Source: an uncultured Collinsella sp.
GTDB taxonomy: Bacteria; Actinomycetota; Coriobacteriia; Coriobacteriales; Coriobacteriaceae
Direction: 5' to 3'
Assembly: GCA_902494935.1 (NCBI GenBank)
Contig: CABUVH010000101.1
Span: 1 to 7,201 of the forward strand
Length of the DNA: 7,201 bases
Shown here one piece after another: positions 1 through 5,881 of the stretch; positions within the stretch are counted from its first letter, which is position 1, and the number at the start of each line of letters is the position of its first letter. The position numbers and the translations under genes are program-made. The notes beneath the pieces are model-generated. The model did not search any database. It saw nothing but the letters and a program-made list of their open reading frames with translations, and was not told the origin of the DNA.

Positions 1-1266
1 CAGCCGTTGATTTTGCCGGGGCCGGGCGCTGTCGTGGTGGCGTTGCTACGACTGGTATGCGATGCCGGCACATGGGCGATTCTGGCAGGCTCGGGTGCGC
101 GTATCTTGGGCGGGCTGGCGCTTGCCGCGGCGTGTGGTGGCGTGCTTGCCGGGATTTCGTCACGTTCGCGGGCGTTTGCGCACCTGGTGGCTCCGGCACT
201 GTCGTTTGTAAAGGCGACGCCGGTCGCCTGCGTGGTGGTCCTGCTGCTCATTTGGCTGGGGTCGGCGCGCGTGAGCATCGCGGCAGTCTTTTTGATGGCA
301 CTGCCGGGCGTATATTTCTCGCTGGTCGAGGGCTTGGCACAAGTGGATAAGCCGCTGGAGCAGATGTTTCGCCTGCACGGCGTGCGGGGCTGGCGACTGT
401 TTTGCGCCCATACCTGGTGCGAAGTCCTGCCGTTTGCGCTTTCGTGCGCCCGTGCCGTGATTGGCATGAGCTGGAAGGCCGGCGTGGCGGCGGAGCTCAT
501 CGGCATGGCGGTGGGCACCGTGGGTGAGCGCATCTATCAGGCAAAGCTTTTGATTGAGACGGCTGATCTGCTGGCGTGGACCGTGTTGGTCGTAGCCGCC
601 TCGTGGGCGTGTGAGCGCGTGCTGGTGTGGCTTCTGCGGGTTTCGGGGCCCGTGGCGTGGCGCGCGGCCGTGCGGGCGCATGGGCATGGACTGCGCGGGC
701 GTGCGGGGGCTGCGAGCGATGGCGCTGCGGCGGAGCTTGCGCTTGCCGTGGGCGATCGCGCGCCGTGGGCTCCGGCACTGGACGGTCTGGCGCTCAACGT
801 GCCCGCGGGCGGGCGTATCTGTGTGATGGGTGCTTCGGGTGCGGGCAAGTCGACGCTGCTTGCGCTAGCGGCGGGGGAGTCCGCGCCGTGCTCGATGGTG
901 TTTCAGGATGCACGCTTGGTCGAATCCGCCTCGGCGCTGGATAACGTGTTGGTGTGCGCCGATGCGCGCGTGGATGCTTCGAGCGCCGCGGCATTGCTGC
1001 GCCTGCTGGTGCCAGGGATCGACGTGCATGCTCGCGTGGCCGAGCTTTCGGGCGGGCAGCGCCGTCGCGTCGAGATCGCTCGAGTCCTGCTGTGCCCGGG
1101 CGGCGCCGTTATTCTGGACGAGCCCTTTACCGGTCTAGATACCGCCGCACGCGACGCATGCGCCGAGGTCGTGCTCGACCTGCTCGACGGCCGCATGCTC
1201 CTGCTCGCCACGCACGATGTCGCCGACGCTCAGGCCCTCGATATCTCGGACATCATCACGCTCTAA
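1..1266 (+). CDS. ABC importer permease-ATPase fusion protein (5' partial)
   Basis: Membrane permease and ATPase of a binding-protein-dependent importer fused in one chain; the permease resembles the nitrate/sulfonate/taurine group (SsuC/TauC type). The frame is open to base 1, and the first residues already look like the PSPG region found some way into such permeases, so the true start probably lies upstream. Counting the TTG at base 7 as residue 1, hydrophobic helices lie near 20-48, 59-80, 86-108, 139-165 and 186-212. The EAA coupling loop is near 118-145 (E118, G125). The ATPase domain has Walker A GASGAGKST at 275-283, Q-loop Q300, signature LSGGQ at 347-351, Walker B ILDEP at 369-373 and H-loop H403, so it looks catalytically intact. 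It is compact: only 16 residues separate Walker A from the Q-loop glutamine, and the chain ends 16 residues after H403. The substrate cannot be read; a sulfonate-, nitrate- or thiamine-precursor-like compound is a guess from the family. A binding protein would be expected upstream. Confidence 0.88.
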   Translation, partial: QPLILPGPGAVVVALLRLVCDAGTWAILAGSGARILGGLALAAACGGVLAGISSRSRAFAHLVAPALSFVKATPVACVVVLLLIWLGSARVSIAAVFLMALPGVYFSLVEGLAQVDKPLEQMFRLHGVRGWRLFCAHTWCEVLPFALSCARAVIGMSWKAGVAAELIGMAVGTVGERIYQAKLLIETADLLAWTVLVVAASWACERVLVWLLRVSGPVAWRAAVRAHGHGLRGRAGAASDGAAAELALAVGDRAPWAPALDGLALNVPAGGRICVMGASGAGKSTLLALAAGESAPCSMVFQDARLVESASALDNVLVCADARVDASSAAALLRLLVPGIDVHARVAELSGGQRRRVEIARVLLCPGGAVILDEPFTGLDTAARDACAEVVLDLLDGRMLLLATHDVADAQALDISDIITL

Positions 1267-1321
1267 ATACTAACTCAGCTACAAAATGATTCGTTTTCCT
1301 CCGTTCCCATGGGGTCGGGTG

Positions 1322-1330
1322 TGGTATTCT
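1322..1330 (+). promoter_or_regulatory. Possible extended -10 promoter for the antitoxin-like/CPBP pair
   Basis: TGG followed by TATTCT (1325-1330) fits an extended -10 element (TGnTATAAT-like). No convincing -35 hexamer is visible 16-18 bp upstream. Transcription would begin near 1337, just before the inverted repeat, giving a leader of about 145 nt. This is weak, motif-only evidence. Confidence 0.3.
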
Positions 1331-1338
1331 ATCTGCGG

Positions 1339-1367
1339 GGTAATACTTAGGGATACCAAGTAATACC
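1339..1367. promoter_or_regulatory. Operator-like inverted repeat upstream of the RelB/DinJ-like gene
   Basis: GGTAATACTT (1339-1348) and AAGTAATACC (1358-1367) form an inverted repeat with 9 of 10 positions complementary and a 9-bp spacer. The hexamer TAATAC also recurs directly at 1341 and 1361, about two helical turns apart. The site lies at the predicted transcription start of the following genes. RelB/DinJ antitoxins commonly autoregulate through palindromes in their own promoters, so an autoregulatory operator is a reasonable inference. Another regulator could equally bind here. Confidence 0.4.
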
Positions 1368-1388
1368 AACGCCGCAGAAACAAACTCC

Positions 1389-1447
1389 GGATGCGGGCCA
1401 ATCGGGTTGCCTTCACAGCCCGTCGCCCAGCCGCGTGGCCCGCATCT
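1389..1447 (+). other. Structured leader candidate with long closing stem and inner hairpin
   Basis: GATGCGGGCCA (1390-1400) is perfectly complementary to TGGCCCGCATC (1436-1446), and a flanking G-U pair (1389/1447) can extend the stem to 12 pairs. Inside it, CGGGTTG (1403-1409) pairs with CAGCCCG (1416-1422), one pair being G-U, around a 6-nt loop. No U-tract follows, so it does not look like a terminator. It ends 24 nt before the Shine-Dalgarno of the RelB/DinJ-like gene. It matches no riboswitch class I recognise. It could be a cis-regulatory RNA, an mRNA-stabilising fold or a DNA-level palindrome. Confidence 0.4.
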
Positions 1448-1481
1448 ATCCGCACTACCGTCGTTTCAAAAAGGAAGCGCC

Positions 1482-1703
1482 ATGGCAGAACACATGACCC
1501 CCGTAGTCGCGAAGGTCTTGCCCGAGGAGAAGGCAGCCTTCGCGGCGGCAACTCAGCTCGTGGGCACCACGCCGTCCAACGCCATCCGCATGTTTATCGC
1601 CGCGTTCAATCGCTGCGGCACCTTTCCGTTTGACATCTCGCCCAACGGGGCCTTTGGCAAAGAGTGTCCTCAACAGCTAGTCGTTGAAGAACGTCCCCAA
1701 TGA
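1482..1703 (+). CDS. RelB/DinJ-family antitoxin-like ribbon-helix-helix protein (no adjacent toxin)
   Basis: A 73-residue protein whose first 53 residues follow the DinJ/RelB pattern. There is a short strand (VVAKVL, 8-13), helix A (PEEKAAFAAATQLVG), then TPSNAIRMFIAAFNRCG as helix B and a DinJ-like FPFDIS segment at 48-53. In DinJ this part dimerises as a ribbon-helix-helix and binds DNA, while the longer C-terminus wraps the toxin. Here only 20 residues follow FPFDIS, fewer than in the 86-residue DinJ, so the toxin-binding arm looks reduced. The ATG at 1482 is chosen because AAGGAA (1471-1476) sits just ahead of it; an upstream in-frame extension lacks such a site. No RelE/YafQ-type toxin follows. 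The next gene is a CPBP membrane protease 23 bp on, probably co-transcribed. It may act as an orphan transcriptional regulator or as a remnant of a toxin-antitoxin module. Confidence 0.72.
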   Translation: MAEHMTPVVAKVLPEEKAAFAAATQLVGTTPSNAIRMFIAAFNRCGTFPFDISPNGAFGKECPQQLVVEERPQ

Positions 1704-1712
1704 CTAGTCGTC

Positions 1713-1720
1713 GGGAGGAG
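1713..1720 (+). promoter_or_regulatory. Shine-Dalgarno that fixes the CPBP start
   Basis: GGGAGGAG lies 6 nt before the ATG at 1727. An in-frame ATG at 1700 overlaps the upstream stop as ATGA but would put this site inside the coding region, so 1727 is preferred. The upstream ATG could still allow some coupled initiation. Confidence 0.7.
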
Positions 1721-1726
1721 GTCGGC

Positions 1727-2638
1727 ATGCTCAATGCGATGATTTGGGCGCTTGCCTGTTTTGGCGTCGTCGCTGCCGATATTGCCCTGAGCGTGGTTTT
1801 GTTTTCCGCTCTGGGCGTCGCGTCAGTGTTCATGGGTTTTTCGATCGATGACCTCGACATTCAATTGCTTCAGGCTGCCGCGCAGATGGCGTCGTTTTTG
1901 ATGGCGCTGCTGTGGTGGCGTTATCTGTGGCCGCGTTCGTTTATGGCACGCCGGCAAAGCGAGCACCCGCTCGGCGGGGGAGCGCGTGGGGCGTGGAAAC
2001 GCATCGCCTGCGTTATCGTGATTGGCCTTGCCCTGCAGGTGGTCGTTGGTTACGTGACCGACGCCGCGCTGTCGCTGTTGCCCGAGGCCGCGGCCGACTA
2101 CAGCGAGCTTGTCGAGGAAACAGGCATGGGCGACACCAGCTATCTCGCCGTCCTGACTACGGTGCTCGGCGCCCCATTTTGTGAAGAGCTGCTGGTGCGC
2201 GGCATTATTTTTGAGTTTTCGCTCCGAGCGTTTAATCCGCAGTGCCGCCCACTTTGGAAGCGCCGGCGTCGTGCGAGCGCGCAGGACGGCGCCATGGTGC
2301 CCTGGGCGGCCCCAAGTACGTGGGGTATTGCCGCGGCGATTGTGCTGCAGGCGGCAATCTTCGGTTTTATGCACATGAATTGGGTGCAGGGTTGCTACGC
2401 GGGTGCCGCCGGCCTCATCTTTGGTTGGGTGCTCGTGACGACCGGAAAGCTCCGCTACACGATCCTGCTGCACTTTGCCTTTAATGCCGGGTCGTATCTC
2501 ATGACGTTGCTCTGGTTTGTGAACACGCCGCTCGATGTGGCAATTACGGTCGCTATCGCCGGCGTCATCCTCGTTGAGGCAATGCGTTCGCTGCGCCACG
2601 CGTGTGGGGTGGATGCAGCGAACGCACCGCTGCCCTAG
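1727..2638 (+). CDS. CPBP-family intramembrane glutamic endopeptidase
   Basis: A 303-residue polytopic membrane protein of the CPBP (CAAX protease/bacteriocin-processing, Abi; PF02517) family, whose characterised members cleave within the membrane or give bacteriocin self-immunity. All three family motifs are present: E153-E154 with R158 in CEELLVR, FGFMH ending in H216, and HFAFN with H249 and N253. The catalytic glutamate and histidines are therefore intact. Hydrophobic helices occupy roughly 1-36, 45-65, 86-108, 131-150, 198-218, 222-242, 245-264 and 268-285. A strongly basic loop (KRRRR, about 178-182) separates motifs 1 and 2 and probably faces the cytoplasm. The gene follows the RelB/DinJ-like gene by 23 bp and is likely translated from the same mRNA. 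Its stop overlaps that of the convergent ygiQ-family gene. The substrate is unknown, and no bacteriocin precursor gene is visible nearby. Confidence 0.88.
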   Translation: MLNAMIWALACFGVVAADIALSVVLFSALGVASVFMGFSIDDLDIQLLQAAAQMASFLMALLWWRYLWPRSFMARRQSEHPLGGGARGAWKRIACVIVIGLALQVVVGYVTDAALSLLPEAAADYSELVEETGMGDTSYLAVLTTVLGAPFCEELLVRGIIFEFSLRAFNPQCRPLWKRRRRASAQDGAMVPWAAPSTWGIAAAIVLQAAIFGFMHMNWVQGCYAGAAGLIFGWVLVTTGKLRYTILLHFAFNAGSYLMTLLWFVNTPLDVAITVAIAGVILVEAMRSLRHACGVDAANAPLP

Positions 2639-4776
2639 TTGCGGCGTCCGCCTCCGTTGGCGCCCTGACGTCCCTGGGCCGCGCGATTGCGGCCGGCGGT
2701 GTTCTGCGCACGCGACATACCGCTGTGGCCCTTGCTGCCCTTGGGCCCCTTGCCGGCGGCGCCACCGTGTGGCTTGCCGCCCTTCTTGCCGGTCCCATGT
2801 CCGCCGTTGGCAGATGTCTCGCCCGGGCGCGGCGGCACGGGACGAATCAGACAATGCTTGGTATAGCCGATCAGATCGCGGCGGCCGGCCTTTTCCAGCG
2901 CCTCGCGCACCAGCTTGTAGTTCTCGGGCTTGCGATACTGGATGAGCGCGCGCTGCATGGCCTTCTCGTGCGGGTCGCGCGCCACATAGATCGGCTCCAT
3001 GGTGCGCGGATCCACGCCGGTGTAGTACATGCACGTCGACATGGTGGACGGCGTGGGGTAGAAGTCTTGCACCTGCTCGGGCATATAGCCCATGTCTCGC
3101 ACGGCCTCGGCAAGGTCCACAGCTTCCTTCATGGTCGAGCCGGGGTGGCTCGAGATGAGGTACGGCACAACGTACTGCTTGAGTCCGTACTCGCGGTTCA
3201 GGCGTTCAAATTTGCGGCAGAACGCATCGTAGACGGCTCGGCTCGGCTTGCCCATCACGGACAGCACCGCGTCGCTCACATGCTCGGGCGCTACGCGCAG
3301 TTGGCCCGAGACATGGTGTTCCAGCAGCTCGCGTAAAAACTCGTCCGAGGCATCGGCCATGGTGTAGTCAAAGCGGATGCCGCTGCGGACGAAGACCTTC
3401 TTGACGCCCGGCAGCTGGCGCAGGTCGCGCAGCAGCTGCGTGTAGCCGCTCTCGTCGACTACCATGTTCTTGCACACGCTCGGCCACAGGCAGCGCTTGT
3501 TCTTGCACACGCCGTGCTTGAGCTGCTTGTCGCAGGCCGGGCGGCTAAAGTTGGCCGTCGGTCCGCCCACGTCGTTGATGTAGCCCTTAAACTCGGGATC
3601 GCGCGTGAGCAGCTCGGCCTCGCGCATGATCGAGTCGTGGCTGCGCATCTGCAACACGCGGCCCTGGTGGAAGGTGAGGGCGCAAAACGAGCACTCACCA
3701 AAACAGCCGCGGTTGGAGCTTATGGAAAACTTGATCTCAGCAAAGGCCGGCACGCCGCCCGCCGCGTCGTAATCGGGATGCCAGTCGCGTGCGTAGGGGA
3801 GTTCGGCCACCTCGTCCATCTCATCGGTAGTGAGCGTCGCCGACGGCGGGTTTTGCACCACATAGACGCTGTTGGGGTAGGGCTCTACCAGGCGATGCCC
3901 GGTGATGGGGTCCATATTCTGTTGCTGCACGTTAAAGCTGCGCGCGTAGTTGAGCTTGTCGGCGGTAAGGTCGTCCCAGCTGGGCAGCAGATCGTAGTCG
4001 TAGACCTCGTCGAGCGAGCCTGTGCGGTAGACGGTGCCGTTGATATAGGTGATCTGATCGACGGGCAGTCCCGCGTCGAGCGCGTCGGCGATCTCGACGA
4101 TCGCGTGCTCGCCCATGCCGTAGATGAGGATGTCGGCGCCCGAGTCGAGCAGTACCGAGCGCTTGAGCTTGTCCTGCCAGTAGTCGTAGTGGGCCAGGCG
4201 GCGCAGGCTCGCCTCGATGCCGCCGATGATGATGGGGGCGTCCTTGAACGTCTGGCGGATGAGGTTGCCGTAGACCGTGACAGCTCGGTTGGGACGGTGC
4301 CCCTCCTCGCCACCGGGAGTGTAGGCGTCGGTGTGGCGGCGGTGCTTGGTCACCGAATAGTGGTTGACCATGGAGTCCATGTTGCCGGCACTGACGAGAA
4401 AGCCCAGGCGCGGCTCGCCGAGCACGGTGATGCTGGCGGGGTCGGTCCAATCGGGCTGGCAGATGATGCCCACCTTGTAGCCGTGTGCGTCGAGTACGCG
4501 GCTGACGATGGCCATACCAAAGCTGGGATGGTCCACGTAGGCGTCGCCGCAGATGTAGACAAAGTCGCACTGGTCCCAGCCGCGCGCATCCATGTCGGCG
4601 CGGCTGACGGGGAGGAACTTATCGCGGCCCGGTCGCCAGGGGCGGGCGGGCGTCGCTTGGGAATGCTTGGTGCGGGCGACCGTGGCCTGCGCCTTACCGC
4701 CACGCTTTTGCTGCTGCCCCTGTTTGCCCTGTTGACTGCGCTGGTTGTTCTGAGCGTGCTGAGGCTTTTTTGCCAC
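2635..4776 (-). CDS. ygiQ: YgiQ-family (UPF0313) radical SAM protein
   Basis: A 713-residue cytoplasmic radical SAM enzyme of the YgiQ family; its reaction is not established. Family landmarks include GWDQCDFVYICGDAYVDHPS and GGIEASLRR in the N-terminal half, the radical SAM cluster motif CFGECSFC (C358, C362, C365) and GGPTAN at 404-409. A second cysteine group follows (C415, C424, C429, C435), also found in E. coli YgiQ, and HPGSTM and QDFYPTPS lie further on. The GTG at 4776 is preferred over an upstream start at 4944. It has GGGAGG (4786-4781) just ahead, a TACAAT -10 at a fitting distance, and begins with AKKPQ; the upstream extension would run through that promoter. The N-terminal 50 residues (Q/K/R-rich) and the last 60 or so (Gly/Lys/Arg-rich) are low complexity and may bind nucleic acid, which is inference. 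It is probably monocistronic and converges on the CPBP gene with a 4-bp overlap. Confidence 0.93.
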   Translation of the reverse strand: MAKKPQHAQNNQRSQQGKQGQQQKRGGKAQATVARTKHSQATPARPWRPGRDKFLPVSRADMDARGWDQCDFVYICGDAYVDHPSFGMAIVSRVLDAHGYKVGIICQPDWTDPASITVLGEPRLGFLVSAGNMDSMVNHYSVTKHRRHTDAYTPGGEEGHRPNRAVTVYGNLIRQTFKDAPIIIGGIEASLRRLAHYDYWQDKLKRSVLLDSGADILIYGMGEHAIVEIADALDAGLPVDQITYINGTVYRTGSLDEVYDYDLLPSWDDLTADKLNYARSFNVQQQNMDPITGHRLVEPYPNSVYVVQNPPSATLTTDEMDEVAELPYARDWHPDYDAAGGVPAFAEIKFSISSNRGCFGECSFCALTFHQGRVLQMRSHDSIMREAELLTRDPEFKGYINDVGGPTANFSRPACDKQLKHGVCKNKRCLWPSVCKNMVVDESGYTQLLRDLRQLPGVKKVFVRSGIRFDYTMADASDEFLRELLEHHVSGQLRVAPEHVSDAVLSVMGKPSRAVYDAFCRKFERLNREYGLKQYVVPYLISSHPGSTMKEAVDLAEAVRDMGYMPEQVQDFYPTPSTMSTCMYYTGVDPRTMEPIYVARDPHEKAMQRALIQYRKPENYKLVREALEKAGRRDLIGYTKHCLIRPVPPRPGETSANGGHGTGKKGGKPHGGAAGKGPKGSKGHSGMSRAQNTAGRNRAAQGRQGANGGGRRN

Positions 4777-4780
4777 GATC

Positions 4781-4786
4781 CCTCCC
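4781..4786 (-). promoter_or_regulatory. Shine-Dalgarno that fixes the ygiQ GTG start
   Basis: On the minus strand GGGAGG reads 4786 to 4781 and is 4 nt from the GTG codon at 4776-4774. The spacing is slightly short, but the match is strong and no comparable site precedes the ATG at 4944. Confidence 0.65.
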
Positions 4787-4807
4787 GGTGTCTGTATGCT
4801 GCACGTA

Positions 4808-4813
4808 ATTGTA
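4808..4813 (-). promoter_or_regulatory. Probable -10 element of the ygiQ promoter
   Basis: TACAAT on the minus strand (4813 to 4808) differs from TATAAT at one base. Transcription would start near 4801, leaving a leader of about 25 nt with the Shine-Dalgarno inside it. No good -35 is visible; the -35 and spacer region is filled by the perfect inverted repeat, which suggests regulated or activator-dependent transcription. Confidence 0.5.
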
Positions 4814-4848
4814 ACCAGTCTTTTTGGGACGGCGCTAAAAAGACTGGT
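4814..4848. repeat. Perfect 12-bp inverted repeat abutting the ygiQ -10 element
   Basis: ACCAGTCTTTTT (4814-4825) and AAAAAGACTGGT (4837-4848) are exact reverse complements separated by 11 bp; the arm centres are 23 bp apart, about two helical turns. The T-run is on the loop side of the stem, so this is not a normal intrinsic terminator in either direction. Position next to the -10 favours an operator for the divergent spacer. A dispersed palindromic repeat is the main alternative. Confidence 0.6.
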
Positions 4849-5009
4849 GGAGTACACGAGGCGTCGGGTGTCGGCGCCGCGCCCGCTGTTTGTTTCCAGA
4901 CTGTGTATCTGCGCGTTGGAGAACCCGTCTCGCGCGCACGCCATGTTGTCAATGGGTTACAGTATGAACGGCGGCTATGTTTCCGCCAACGCACGAGAGA
5001 GTCGTCAAC

Positions 5010-5017
5010 AAGGAGGA
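5010..5017 (+). promoter_or_regulatory. Shine-Dalgarno that fixes the yoaK-family start
   Basis: AAGGAGGA is a near-perfect anti-16S match with GGAGG ending 10 nt before the ATG at 5027. The nearer ATG at 5017 is in another frame. Upstream in-frame starts would encode a non-conserved basic extension across the ygiQ promoter region and lack such a site. Confidence 0.75.
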
Positions 5018-5026
5018 TGCACGACG

Positions 5027-5743
5027 ATGCAGCGTGCCAAACAGATATCGGAGTCCATCGAGCTGGGCATTATCTTGGCGCTCGCCGGTGGCTTTATGGA
5101 CGTCTATTCGTACATTGGGCGCGATCATGTTTTCGCCAACGCGCAGACAGGCAACATCCTGCTCGTGGGCGTGAGCATCTCGGAGGGCAACTGGGCACTT
5201 GCGGGACGCTATTTCTTCCCCGTGGTGTCGTTTGCCGTGGGCATTATGCTTGCCGATCTGGTACACGAGCGGTTTGGCAGCGTGATTCACTGGCGCCAAG
5301 TGACGGTGTTCTTTGAAGCCGTTATCTTGCTGGGCGTGAGCTTTATCCCCGGCGGCAATTTCAACCTGCTCGCCAACTGCCTCACCTCGTTTGCCTGCGG
5401 TATGCAAGTTGAGAGCTTCCGCAAGATCCACGGTCACGGCATCGCTACGACCATGTGCATCGGCAACTTGCGCAACGCGCTGCAAAACGTGGACGATTAC
5501 ATCATCACCCACAGGCGCGGCTTTTTGGAAAACGGCCTGCTGTACTTTGGCGTGATCTTTACCTTTGTGTTTGGCGCCGTGTTGGGCAACTGGTGTATTG
5601 AGCGCATGGGCCTGCACGCCATCGTCGTGGCGAGCTTGCTGCTGTTTGTCGCGTTTGCCATCATGTTTATCGACCGAGAGCGCGATTTGCGCTCTCGCTG
5701 GAAGCGTGCCTGCGAAGATTGGAAAGACGCCTGCCAAAAATAG
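5027..5743 (+). CDS. YoaK family (DUF1275) membrane protein
   Basis: A 238-residue integral membrane protein of the DUF1275/YoaK family, whose function is not established; transport has been suggested from topology only. The family signature is clear: GGFMDVYSYI at 21-30, then VFANAQTGNILL at 35-46, and later FACGMQVESFRK followed by TTMCIGNLRNA. Hydrophobic stretches lie at about 11-30, 58-80, 92-110, 112-128, 167-187 and 193-213, consistent with six membrane segments. The C-terminus is charged (RERDLRSRWKRA and onward) and probably cytoplasmic. Length is normal for the family. The gene is divergent from ygiQ and is followed by a palindrome and an intrinsic terminator, so it is likely a single-gene unit. 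No convincing promoter could be assigned in 4850-5009. Confidence 0.88.
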   Translation: MQRAKQISESIELGIILALAGGFMDVYSYIGRDHVFANAQTGNILLVGVSISEGNWALAGRYFFPVVSFAVGIMLADLVHERFGSVIHWRQVTVFFEAVILLGVSFIPGGNFNLLANCLTSFACGMQVESFRKIHGHGIATTMCIGNLRNALQNVDDYIITHRRGFLENGLLYFGVIFTFVFGAVLGNWCIERMGLHAIVVASLLLFVAFAIMFIDRERDLRSRWKRACEDWKDACQK

Positions 5744-5753
5744 CGGCAAGGTG

Positions 5754-5778
5754 TGACAAGGGGGCAGTCCCCTTGTCA
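5754..5778. repeat. Palindromic intergenic element downstream of the yoaK-family gene
   Basis: TGACAAGGGG (5754-5763) and CCCCTTGTCA (5769-5778) are perfect reverse complements around the loop GCAGT. It begins 10 bp after the stop codon and has no T-run of its own. GC-rich palindromes of this kind often occur as dispersed REP-like repeats in bacterial genomes, but only this copy is in the window. It could also protect the 3' end of the transcript together with the following terminator. Confidence 0.6.
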
Positions 5779-5797
5779 GATAGATCGATAATGGGGA

Positions 5798-5830
5798 GGG
5801 GACGGCCATCTCGGTCGCCCCCTTTTTTTT
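5798..5830 (+). terminator. Rho-independent terminator after the yoaK-family gene
   Basis: GGGGACGGCC (5798-5807) pairs with GGTCGCCCCC (5813-5822) around a 5-nt loop, with one A-C mismatch and one G-U pair, and eight T residues follow directly (5823-5830). This is a textbook intrinsic terminator on the plus strand and separates the yoaK-family gene from fucO. Confidence 0.9.
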
Positions 5831-5859
5831 GTTTAGTGGTCGGGTAGTGACGATGCCAG

Positions 5860-5879
5860 TTGTTGAAACGCTTTAACAA
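5860..5879. promoter_or_regulatory. LacI/GalR-family-like operator upstream of fucO
   Basis: TTGTTGAAACGCTTTAACAA is a 20-bp palindrome centred on CG, with two of ten symmetric base pairs imperfect. A central CG flanked by A-rich and T-rich halves is the usual layout of LacI/GalR-family operators. It lies just ahead of a possible -35 (TTGACG, 5882-5887). A related octamer AAAGCGTT occurs in the opposite orientation at 5910-5917 and could be a second half-site. Sugar- or catabolite-responsive control of fucO is inferred. Confidence 0.5.
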
Positions 5880-5881
5880 AT

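Noticed and set aside
1389..1447. The leader fold as an intrinsic terminator of the ABC gene or a tRNA
   Set aside because: No U-tract follows on the plus strand, and it is too short and lacks the D-, anticodon- and T-arm pattern of a tRNA.
1407..1481. Upstream in-frame extension of the RelB/DinJ-like protein
   Set aside because: The extension has no Shine-Dalgarno, is not family-like and lies within the structured leader; ATG 1482 has AAGGAA ahead and matches the family N-terminus.
1823..3034. A 403-codon minus-strand open frame across the CPBP gene and the end of ygiQ
   Set aside because: It overlaps two well-supported genes in a wrong frame and has no family features.
2602..3336. A 244-codon plus-strand open frame over the 3' end of ygiQ
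   Set aside because: Antisense shadow of a conserved radical SAM gene, with no ribosome-binding site or recognisable domain.
4777..4944. 56-residue N-terminal extension of YgiQ
   Set aside because: It would run through the -10 element, the inverted repeat and the Shine-Dalgarno, and is not family-like.
3514..5316. A 600-codon open frame on the plus strand, mostly antisense to ygiQ
   Set aside because: It mirrors the ygiQ gene, whose G/C-rich third positions suppress stops on the opposite strand. The translation shows no recognisable family and the frame also crosses the ygiQ promoter and the start of the yoaK-family gene.
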